Of a stretch of DNA of 64,000 nucleotides, positions 23,640-34,788 are shown one piece after another. The stretch's first letter is position 1, and every line of letters begins with the position of its first letter. Source of the DNA: Cladobotryum mycophilum (lineage: Eukaryota > Ascomycota > Sordariomycetes > Hypocreales > Hypocreaceae); contig CM071590.1 in the NCBI GenBank assembly GCA_036429605.1, positions 6,448,001-6,512,000 of the forward strand, in the 5' to 3' direction. The notes beneath the pieces were generated by a model. It saw nothing but the letters and a program-made list of their open reading frames with translations, was not told the origin of the DNA and did no database searches. A program made the position numbers and the translations under genes.

Positions 23640-26600
23640 ATGTCGAAATCGGCTGGTGCTATCTCGGCCGCGATTTTCTCGCCTCAGGGCAATGCCCCCA
23701 AGTCATCATATCTTTCACATGTTCGAACGAGGTTGCTCCAAGAGCCAGCCTTGAAGCCCCTGCTAGATGCCGTGGTTGCCCTTCCAGAGACATGGCGATC
23801 GTTGGCCACGTCCCGACAGGATGTAGCGAGATTGAGGGATGGACGACAACTCATTCAGAGCTTTCCGGATTGGATAGAGACGGGCAAGTCTGATATCTTT
23901 GAATCAGAAATGTCGGCCATGATTACACTACCTCTTTTAATAACGACACAAGTGGTTCAGTACTTTGAGTACTTGAAGAAGACTGGATCCTCACACTCTG
24001 AGCTCCTAGAAAGTTTACAGGATGGCGGCATCCAGGGCTATTGTATTGGACTGTTGTCAGCAGTCATTGTTGCCTCCGCCAGGGATGAACGAGAACTCGC
24101 CAAGTTTGCTGCGACTGCGATTCGAATAGCTCTGGCGATTGGAGCATTTGGAGACCTGGGCGAGAGCTCACCGAAAACAGAATCCAATACTGTGGCTATC
24201 CGGCTACGAAATAAGGGGGATGGAGAGGAACTTGTACAAAAGTTCCCAGGTGTAAGTGGCTACCACCCCAAGTTTGAAAAAAAGGCCATCGCTAACTCCA
24301 ACAGGCATACATCTCAACCATCACAGACTCTAGGAGCATCAGCGTAATTGCACCAGCGGACCAGATTGCTAGTCTGAGAGCATATGCAGAGGAATCAGGT
24401 CTTTACCCAAAGGTCGTACACCTCCGAAGCAACTTACACAACCCCAGCAATACAACGTTAGCAGAAGACTGCAGCGAATGGTGCAGCACTCTGTTCCCAT
24501 TCCCCAGCAGCGATGATCTTCAGGTCCCCGTACGATCAAATATTACCGGCGAGTCACTTACAAAAGCCACCCACTCGTTGAGCAGCGAGCTGGTAAAGAC
24601 CGTTCTGGCATCATTATGTGACTGGTCCTTGGTGATGCGAAGCCTGGCCCTCGACCTGCAGCGAACCGGGCAGCGACAGCATACCCTTGCCTTGTTTGGC
24701 CTCAGCGACTCCGTTCCCCTTACCATCTTCCAGCAACACGAAGTTCAAATCACCAAGATCGACGCCCAATCCCTCCACAACTCCGTTACCACTCCTAATA
24801 ATAGCATAAAATCCTTCCCACCCGATGCCATCGCCGTCGTTGGCGCTGCCTGCCGTCTCCCCGGCGCTGATACACTCGAGGACCTCTGGAACATCATCTC
24901 GCAGGGCGAATCGAGACTCGAGCCCCTTCGAGAGGACAGGGTCAAGATCAAGGAATCGTACAGAGCGACGCAGGACTCGGAATGGACCAAGAAGCGAACA
25001 TTTTACGGCAACTTCATTGACGACGTGGATGCCTTTGATCATTCCTTCTTTGGCATCAGCCCCCGAGAGGCCAAGTACATGGATCCCCAGCAGCGATTAC
25101 TGTTGACGGCTGCTTTCCAAGCCATGGACTCGAGCGGCTACCTTCGACATCACGTACGAGAGCGTGGAGATGCTGTCGGATGCTTCCTCGGAGCGAGTTA
25201 CACGGAATACGTCGAAAACACAAGCGCCTACAGCCCTTCCGCATTCACTGCCACGGGCACAATCAGGGCTTTCTTGTCGGGCAAGATCAGCTACCACTTT
25301 GGCTGGACGGGTCCCTCCGAGGTCATTGACACTGCTTGCTCTGCTTCAATCGTCGCCGTGAACCGAGCTTGCAAGGCCATCAACGCTGGTGAATGCAACA
25401 TGGCTTTGGCGGGTGGTGTCAACATCATCACCGGCCTGACCAACTATTTCGATCTTGGAAAGGCTAGCTTTCTCAGCCAGACTGGCCAGTGTAAGCCCTT
25501 TGACGATTCTGCAGACGGTTACTGCCGAGCTGATGGCGTGGGTCTTGTTGTCTTGAAGTCCCTTGCCCAGGCCGTTGCGGATGGAGATCACATCATGGGT
25601 GTTATCCCAGCCATTGCCACAAACCAAGGTGGTATCCACGCACCAAGCATCACCGTGCCAGACGGAGTAGCCCAAAAGGCCCTGTACAAGCATGTGCTCG
25701 CAAAGTCTGGTATCCCAGCGGAGCGAGTCACCTACGTCGAGGCACACGGAACCGGAACCCAAGCAGGCGATCCAATCGAAATCGCCAGTGTCCGAGAGGT
25801 CTTTGGAGGATCCCATCGTATTAACCCCCTCTACATGGGTTCTCTGAAGGCCAACATCGGTCACAGTGAAACTGCTGCAGGTGTTGCCAGTTTGCTCAAG
25901 GTTCTTACCATGCTGCGACACGAGGGTGTTCCGCCCATGCAGGGCTTCAAGAAGCTCAACCACAAGATCCCCGCCCTGGAGACGGATAAGATGGCCATTC
26001 CTACCAAGTTGACTCCCTGGACGGCCGGTCCTCGAGTTGCTTGCGTTAACAGCTACGGTGCGTCTGGTAGCAACTCTGCTCTGCTCTGCTCGGAGTGGAT
26101 CGAAGAAAAGACTGCGGCATCCAACGGCGCTGGTGTTTCTTCGGCATACCCCATCCTGCTGAGTGCGGCTTCCGAGGAAAGCTTGCAACGATACCTCAAG
26201 GACCTGGCTGCTCACATCTCGAGATTGCCTGATGATATGAGGCTTGACAAGCTTGCTTACACGTTGAGTGAGCGCCGAAAACACCACGCGGTTCGATGGT
26301 CAACATCTGTTTCCGACCTCTCTAGCCTGGTCGAGCAGCTCCACAACACCTCTCATCGCGATTTCGTCGAGGTCCCCAAGACACCAAAGACAGTAAAGAA
26401 AGTCGTTCTTACATTCTCTGGCCAGTCCAAGATTAACATTGGCTTGGACCCAGTCGATTATCAGACCAACCCGCGATTCTTCCAGTACATTGAGATTTGC
26501 AACGATATTCTGCAAAGCTTTGGCTGCCCGGACATTCGACCATTCCTCAGCGAAGCCGGACCCATCGATGACCCTGTTATCTTGCAGTGTGGCACTGTCG

Positions 26601-29600
26601 CTGTTCAGTATGCTAGTGCAAAGTGCTGGATTGATGGCGGTCTCAAGGTGGATGCTATTGTTGGACACAGCTTGGGCGAGCTAAGTGCCCTGGCAGTCTC
26701 TGGTGTTTTGTCCTTGCAGGATGCGTTGAATGTTGTCTATCAGCGAGCGAGGTTGATCAAAGCCAAATGGGGCCCCGACCGCGGTACCATGTTGGCGATC
26801 CACGCCAAGATTGACACTGTCCGATCCATCTTGGAGTTTGTCAACACAACCATCAACGACGACGAGGATATGCTTGAGATTGCGTGCTACAATAGCTACA
26901 CTAGCCACGTTGTGGTTGGCAAGGAGTCTTCCATTGCCATGGCGGAGAAGATCATTCAGCACGATCCCAGATTGGCCGAGAAGATTATCCAGCAAGACTC
27001 TAGGTATCACGGTCTTCGATACCAGCGGCTCAATGTGAGCCACGGCTTCCACTCACGATTCACGGAGCCCTTGCTGCAGGATCTCATCAAGCTTGCCAAC
27101 AGCCTCGAGTTCAAGGAGCCCACTATCCCTCTAGAGACGAGCACTCAGACTCAGCTTGGATTCAGCACCAAGGATCCTACCTACATTGCCAACCACGCCA
27201 GAGACCCTGTCTACTTTGTCGATGCGGTTCGACGCTTGGAACAGAAGCTTGGTGCTTGCGTCTGGGTCGAAGCTGGCTTGAATACACCGATTGTTGCGAT
27301 GGCAAAGAAGGCTGTTGAGAAGCCTGAAATCCATTCATTCCAAGCTGTCGCTTCTCCCGCGGCCGCTGCTGCCGGCCTGTGGCGCGAGGGAATTGCCAAC
27401 ACCTTCTGGTCTTTCATCACACCCAAGGCCAGCTCTCTCTCTCCCATCTGGCTCCCTCCTTACAACTTTGACCGTCCCAAGTACTGGCTCGATCATGTCG
27501 ATCGCGCCATCGAAGCTCAAAAGGCAGCGCAGGCCATTGAGAGCACCACCGTAGCCGCACCAGAAAAGCAAACACTGCCATTGGTGAGCTACAATGGGCC
27601 TCTCAGCTCCGATGGTTCATCGCATCAGTTCAAGTTCCACACCACCACTGAGAGATATATGAGAATCGTCAAGGGTCACGCCGTTCGAAAGAAGCCTTTG
27701 TGCCCTGCTTCCATGTACATGGAGGCATCGGTCATGGGAGCTGATAAGCTCGGCGTTCAGCTCAGAGGAAAGACAATCACATTCCAGAACATTCAATTCC
27801 ACCGACCGCTTGGCTGCGACGATGGATTGGACGTTAAGTTGTTGCTTGATCGAACCTCGAGCGCTGACGGTGACTCTTGGCATTACAATGTCCAGTCGGC
27901 ACCCAAGGCGGGACACTCTGAGGGTGACTTTAGCACTTCATCCGCCGGCAGCTTGGACCTCGAGCTTTATGAGATGCTTGTGGCTGATAAGATTGCAAGC
28001 TTGAGGAGCGACCCTCTTGCTGAAAGGCTCAAGACCAAGACGGCCTACTCTCTGTTCTCCAGAGTTGTCGGCTACTCTGATCTCATGCAGGGTATCTCGA
28101 GCATCACCTTGGGAACCAAGGAGGCTCTTGCGAAGATCAAGGTCCCCAAGGCGACTTGGGCGACTACTTCCGAGAGCACTGTGTCAGACTACTTTGACGC
28201 CGTTACCTTGGACACCTTCATTCAGGTTCTGGGCCTTCTCATCAACACCACCACCCACTCCGATGCCAATGATGAGATCTACGTCGCATCCAGCATTGGA
28301 AAGATGGTCATTGCACCAACCGACTTCCACAAGGATCAGACCTGGAGCGTCTATGCCACCTACTCAACCGTTGACAGCAAGCTCTCCAGTGGTGCCATTT
28401 TCGTCTTTGATGAGTCCAAGAAGCTGGTGTCGTTTGGTACCAAGATTCAGTTCATGAAGGTTCAGGCCGCGAAGCTGGAGCGTATTTTGGAGACTGTCAA
28501 CCCCCGACGTGCCTCTGTCCAGCTGGCCTCTACATTGGAAGCCATCAATCCTCGACGCGCATCCATTCAATTGGCAAATGCGCTGGAAATTGTCAACCAA
28601 CGACGGCAGTCTGTGCAATGGCGCGCTCCTCCCTTGCTCGAAGAGGGCCCCCGAGTGGTCTTCAAGAACGTCTTTGAGGATGTAGAAAGCCCCAAGACGA
28701 AGACGGGTGGCGCAGCTCCGATACTCAATATCTGCCCTGCCACTCCGGAGCGAGGAGCAAACACTCATGATGTCGAAGAGCTCAAATCCTTGATTTCGGC
28801 CTACACTGGAATCAAGGTGGCTGATATCCACGATGACGAGAGCTTTAGCAGTATGGGTGTAGATTCATTGGCATCAATTGAATTGTCTGACGAGCTTGAG
28901 GCCAAGTTTGGCATCAGCGTCAATACTGATGATCTGTTAACAGGCGACGTTAAGTCCTTGATCGCTCTATTCCCTTCCTCCTCCTCCTCCTCTGCCGCCA
29001 CGGCCATCACCACCGCTATGCCCACCACCGGCAATAGGCTCCCAACCATTGAGTCAACCTCACCAACAGAGACTGACGACTCCTGCTCCGAAGCCTCCTC
29101 TTCAGAGATCCTCGAGGGTTCTTCCACGTACAACGACCAGTACACCGCAGTGACGACACCCATGGAGCCTTACTCGCGATCAAACGCAGGTGACTATGCA
29201 GATGAGTGGAAGCGGCCGAAGGCCAAGTTGAGCAGCCGTCACAAGGTCGAGACGGTTGTTTACAAGAAGATTGATGGGGTAGAGATTCCCGCGGATCTTT
29301 ACATTCCAACTGAAGCCCCGGCTAATCCAATGCCTGTAGCTCTTATGATTCACGGCGGAGGACACATGACGCTCTCACGAAAGGCGGTCCGACCTCCACA
29401 GACGAATTTCCTGCTCGCAAACGGAATCTTCCCCGTCAGCTTGGATTACCGACTCTGCCCGCAGGTCAACGTTCTCGATGGTCCCATGACTGATGTGCGC
29501 GACGCATGCGCCTGGGTGCAGAAAGACTTGGCCCAGATCATGGCCAGCAGGGGTATCACCATTGACCCAAGCAAGTATGTTGTCATTGGCTGGTCCACAG

Positions 29601-30375
29601 GTGGTACTCTTGCCATGACAACGTCTTGGACGGTCCCACAAGCTGGCTTGACTCCTCCCTTGGCGGTGCTAAGCTTCTACTGCCCTGTTGAATACAACCC
29701 TGAAGGTAAGAATCCCCCCTCCCCGGTCCAGCTATTCCCCCACCAAAACAGTCTCTAATTTTGTTACAGAACCAATCACTATGGGCAAAGAATACCCACC
29801 GCGCTCCATGGCTCTCAGCAAAATCCGAGATGCTCTTCCTTCAGAACTGGTAAGAAGATCAAACATTCATCCCGCAACGATACATTGTCCTAACCCTTGT
29901 CTGTCTATAGAGCACCTTCCACGCCTTTAATACGTTTGATACGACCAGGCTTGGTTGGGTCCAAGAAGGAGACCCTCGTTCCGAACTAGTCCTCGCCCTA
30001 GTAAAGGAAGATAACGGAATGTCACTGCTCTTCAATGGCATCCCTACAAAGGGGGACGAGCTGCCACGCGCCGACCCCAAGCTGGCCGCCGCGTTCAGCC
30101 CCCTCGTCCAGGTGAAGAAGGGCAACTACAACGTGCCAACGTTCCTCATCACCGGCGACGAGGACGAGATTGTGCCGTTTAGCAAGTGCGAGGAATTCGG
30201 CAACGCGCTCAAGGAGAGCGGCATCAAGAGCGGCTTCCTTCCCGTCAGGGGCGCCAAGCACATCTTTGATCTCAGGACCACGCCGGGAAGCGAGGCCTGG
30301 GACAAGTCCATCGGACCCGGTTACGAGTTTATTTTGAAGGAGTTGGAGACCGCATCGTCGTCTTCCAGGCGTTAA
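23640..30375 (+). CDS. ascC: Non-reducing polyketide synthase, SAT-KS-AT-PT-ACP-hydrolase (AscC-like orsellinic acid synthase)
   Basis: Exons 23640-24251, 24305-29705, 29770-29849 and 29911-30375 give 2185 aa. Domains: SAT with GYCIG (Cys135); KS with DTACSAS (Cys549); AT with GHSLGE (Ser993); product template with His1329 in VKGHAVRKK and an Asp in the DYFDAVTLDTF region; one ACP with MGVDSLAS (Ser1725); and a terminal alpha/beta-hydrolase with HGGGH and GWSTGG (Ser1968). That last domain resembles acetyl-esterase-type release domains, not the common Claisen cyclase. No methyltransferase or reductive domain is present, which fits unmethylated orsellinic acid, the ascochlorin precursor. The 23640 ATG has better context (ACAATG) than the in-frame ATG at 23628. 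Between PT and ACP lie three 16-residue repeats, each with an RRxS motif. Confidence 0.88.
28490..28633 (+). repeat. Three tandem 48-nt coding repeats in the PKS PT-ACP linker
   Basis: Units 28490-28537, 28538-28585 and 28586-28633 encode ETVNPRRASVQLASTL, EAINPRRASIQLANAL and EIVNQRRQSVQWRAPP. Each unit carries RRxS followed by V or I. The third is the most divergent. Confidence 0.8.
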
Positions 30376-31844
30376 TGACATGAACATTTTTTCTTCTTCT
30401 TTCTTTTCTTTTTCTTGTTTTCTATATCATAGTTTTGCGGGCGTTGGAGGGAAACATTTGCCAGATCTTGTTTTTCTTTTGGGGGCAGAGGGAGGGAGGG
30501 AGGGGTGTCATGTTGCATTTATAGAGCGGCATGCCTTTTTTCTTTTTCTTTTTTTTTGGGAGCATAAAGCTCTGCTTCAGTTGTTTATAGTTGTTGTACA
30601 TAATAGTGTGGAATAGATTCTGTACATGCAGAGAATTGAGACATTGAGAACAATTTCTTTTACCGTTGCCTTTGTGAGAATAGCTTTGTCGGTTGACTGT
30701 CAGCATACACCCTGAGCAGAGGGATGTTGGACGATATGCTAAGCTCATTCCAGGGCGGGCTCTCGATCATCAACTACAAACATGGCCTGAGTGCGAGCAA
30801 CATATCAGCCAATTAACTCAATAGCACAAAGTCACCGACAGTCCGGTCATCCTCCTAAAGCTCAACATGTCCGCCTGGACTCGTGTAGCACCCTGAATGA
30901 AGCAGCCATCACTCTTCACATTCTCAAACTTCCGACCAGCATCATTTCTACTTCGCATGCTCAAGAGAATCTATCGGGTAGGGGCTCCATCGTTTACTTC
31001 TCCTTGCGAGATACTCCATGGAACTTCTTCACCGAGTTTCCAAGATGGAGCTCCGCGGTCGTCGCATCTCGGTGCCTCTACTCCTACCACATCCGCAGCC
31101 CGGACCCAAAGACAAGGGTAGATTCATATGGGCGGGGCATTATGCGTCACCCTGACAGACCACCGTAAGACCCAGGACCGATCGGATCTGGAGAAATTCC
31201 AAGACTGCTAATTCCTTATACTTGCTTTGCGGGACACTTGATGGGCAAAATGCAGGAGTCGTGGTTGATACAAACATCGCATCTCAGTATGAAAGGGGGG
31301 TCTTCCAGGTTGTAAGCATCAGCCTCCACAGAGACAAGGATGCTACAAATTGAAACCCCCTCACGGCATGTCCGCCAAAATAGCCCCGCGCCGAGATACG
31401 CTGCCCGCACAATTCTCCATCAAACTCGGCAGATGGTCGTGTGTTCATACGCATAATCAACAAACCTGGAGCGGCAGATGCAATGGTTTTGACAGCATGC
31501 CCCCTGGGACCCCCGCCCAAAAATACGACGCTGGGCGGAACGTGGTCCTACGCTAGGAAATGGGTCAGATTTCACGATGATGGATGACCCCTCATCGTAG
31601 TAATACCTGGCACTAGACTGGCTGGAGGGAGAAAGTCATCTTTCACATGCCATGCAACGATTCTCCTTTTTAGCATCACTTCATCTTCTATATTAGATGT
31701 CGCTGACAGATACACATATCTAAGAGGGTCTCCCCCATCAATGGCCTCACCTCATACGTCCCAGCCTCTCCCTCCACACAAGATAGGAACTTCCCTTCCC
31801 TTCCCTCCCCTCCCCTCCGGCAAGCTAGAGTCTTAGTTGTCGCC
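30376..31844. other. Intergenic region between PKS and P450
   Basis: 1.47 kb. T-rich 3' region after the PKS, with a GGGA repeat near 30488-30503; a frame at 30791-31168 shows no domain. CT/CCCTT tracts precede the P450 start (31790-31815). No exact copy of the cluster motif was seen here. Confidence 0.5.
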
Positions 31845-33570
31845 ATGGCGTTCGTAGACTCGGCTCTCATCCCGGTGACACTACTGCAGTGCGTTATAGC
31901 ATGGCTGGTATACCGAGCTCTCTCCAATCCCTTGAGGAAGATCCCCGGGCCATTCTGGGCTCGTCACACGAACCTATGGAAGGCATACCACATGTACTCT
32001 CGAAGCCTGCCCGAAGCTCTTCTCAAGGCGCATGAAAAGTACGGCCCCGTCATCCGCATCGGTCCCAATGACGTCGACTTTCAGTCGCGAGAGGCCATCG
32101 AGCCCATCTACAAGGCGGGACGGACCATGCCGAAGACAAAGTTCTACGATGGATTTAGAGCCAAAATATCCAGTCTTTTCAGCGGTCGCGACGAATCAGT
32201 ATGTATCATGAGAATCCAAGCTTCGAGTTACCTAGTAGATGACGGTTCGTTGAGACTAACAGGAATAAAAAAAGCTGCACGCCATGAGGAGGCGCCAGAT
32301 GGCCAACAGCTTCTCCACCGCCAACGTGCTCAAATTCGAGGCCCTGTTTAACAAGCACATCAACCGCTTATACAACAATGTCGAGCAGACGGCGGGGAAA
32401 GTCTTTGACATCAGGGAGTACATCGCCTGTTATGCATACGACTTCATCGGCGAGCTGGCCTTTGACAAGGACTTGAACACCCAGGCCCAGCCAGATCGCG
32501 AGAAACTGCCCCCCATCGCCGAACACACGCTCCTTGCCTGCATGCTTGGAATGTTCCCTGGTTTGCTTCCGTACAGCATGCTTCTTGCGCCCTACGTGCC
32601 CATCCCAGCTTTGCAAAAGTTGATTGCAGGACGAGGCGAGCTCGCTCGACAGACTGCCTCGTTCGTCATTGCTTCCAAAAACAACCACGTAGAGGGAGTC
32701 AGAAGCACTTTGCTTGATAACATGTTAGAGGCCAAGGACCCGGAAACAGGAGCGCGCCTGTCGATAGAGGAACTCTGCTCCGAGGCCTTTACATTCTTGT
32801 AGGTTCATGCAACTATCTCGAAAAAGAATACTTGAGACAAGCAAAATGGGAACTAACAAATGAACCACTCCCCCCAACAAATAGGGTTGCTGGAGCTCAC
32901 ACTAGTTCCTCCACATTGGGCTTCTTCTTCTATCGTTTGATGCAAAATCCCGAATACGCCGACAAGCTCGTTGCCGAACTCGAGGCCAACCTGCCCTTGT
33001 ACGACAAGGGCGGAGAGGACATTCCCTACGCCGGGCTCGAGAGCAAGCTGCCGTACTCCATGGCATGCATCAAGGAGAACTTCCGCATGAACCCCGTCAT
33101 CGACATGCCCTTGCCTCGCCTGGTGGCAAGTCCCGGAGGGATCAACATAAGCGGCCATCACATGCCACAGGGGGTGAGAAAGCAAAAAACATTCATTTCA
33201 TCTTTAACGTGTCTTTGTAGAAAAAAACATTCACTAACAAGTATCAACTAAATAGACACACGTTTCCATGTCCGCCCTGGCACTCCATCACCACCAGCAG
33301 TTCTGGGGTGACGACCACGCCAAGTTCATCCCCGAGAGGTGGCTCGACAACCCCATCTCCGCCAACGAGATCATGCACTACGGCTTCGGACACCGCGCCT
33401 GCATCGGGAGGAATATTGCCAACATCAGCATCCTCAAAGTAGTCGTCACCCTGTGGCGCAACTTTGAGTTTACCATGGTGGACAAGGATATGGAACTCAG
33501 GGTGAGCAGCGTTGGTGTGTCGGAGATGCAGGATCCTCTGCTGTGTACCGTTCGCAAGCGAGAGAGTTAG
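31845..33570 (+). CDS. ascG: Cytochrome P450 monooxygenase (AscG candidate)
   Basis: Exons 31845-32198, 32275-32798, 32885-33173 and 33256-33570 join in frame to give 493 aa. Residues about 5-25 form a membrane anchor, followed by the Pro hinge RKIPGPFWAR. The I-helix has AGAHTSSST, the PERW motif is present as FIPERWLDN, and the heme loop is FGHRACIGR with Cys438. It resembles the microsomal pisatin-demethylase-like/benzoate-type P450s of fungal clusters. In ascochlorin biosynthesis the last step, desaturation of ilicicolin C, is done by the P450 AscG. This complete P450 next to the PKS is one candidate; the truncated P450 at the left edge is another. Unlike the other cluster genes I see no AAATTCRCCG motif upstream. 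Confidence 0.8.
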
Positions 33571-34788
33571 CCGGGGAAGTGGTTTTTTTGTTTTGTTTAT
33601 TTAATCATCGTTCTATGATTTGATGAGATATTGTACATGATGTATGTTTCAAGCAACTTTGGAGAAACGACAGGATACTCCTTTTTTTCACGAAGAGCGC
33701 TGCGTTCAGCAATGGGTGAGGGGATTGTAAGCGAGCGACATGCATGGCGATGACACTGGGATCTACCGCTTTCATTTATCAAGACATAGCAATGTGAACA
33801 AGACCGTGAATTGAACGTGGACGTGATGAGCAGTAGTGAATGTGAAACTCTAGCTACTCAAGTCCCAAATGCTAGTATTTCGTGTAGTAGAAACCCTCGT
33901 CCCAGAAAGAACCCTAGCATACAACTTTCTCCCCTTTCCCCTGCAGTGCATATTGTGGAAGGGTATAAAGACGCCCATACCTTGAAAGGGGGCGTCATTT
34001 TCATACCCAATCAGTGAGGCAGATGAGCCGGTGGGTCAACATCGACAGGGCTTCATAGTATCAGCTTGAATCGGGTTACAGGTCAAAGACTAGACCTTTA
34101 ACATGTGATCCAGTCTCTCATTCTTAATCAACTGGGTATTCTTACTCTCACCTATCAAAAGCATCTACCTTAGCATCTCAGTACGCTTCGGCGAGTACTC
34201 TCATGACTAGCAATGGGAGGGTTGGTTGATAGAATCTACAGACATGTTGTCAACGTCCAACGTAGGCATGACGGCACCAAACTCAAGTATCTCTGCGTCA
34301 GCCCTGAAAGACGAGACAAAACAAATGTCCAGTCTCAATCAAGGTGTAATACAAGACACAAAAGGGCGGCGGGATAAAGCGTCAAGAGTAACACAATAGA
34401 ACCTCCAATATCACATCTCGGGCAAAGTCAGTTCCAGGAGTCAGATACCAACACATAATCCCTATTTTCCTACAATAATCCCAACAACACTTGCATCCAT
34501 GTCCCTGGCTCGCCTCTCTAAGCGTATTTGGGTCAGATGCCAAGCATGTCAGAAGTTATTTCGCTCATAACACAAAATAATACAAAACTCCGTCATGATT
34601 CCTACCAAACTCCTGTATATATGGTCCATCATGCACTGCTGAAGACAGCGTGGGCTGCCAACGTACAATCGCTGAAGACGCCTATGCCACGCTAGCCAAA
34701 GCCAGCCACTCTAATGGTCGATACCAAAGCATCCGATCAATCCTCATACAAGCTCAACATCGTGAATCGCACATGCCGTCTCAAAGCA
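33571..34788. other. Gene-poor boundary between cluster and housekeeping region
   Basis: 1.2 kb with no supported gene. It is the most natural right-hand edge of the cluster, because the next genes are conserved cellular genes. Confidence 0.5.
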
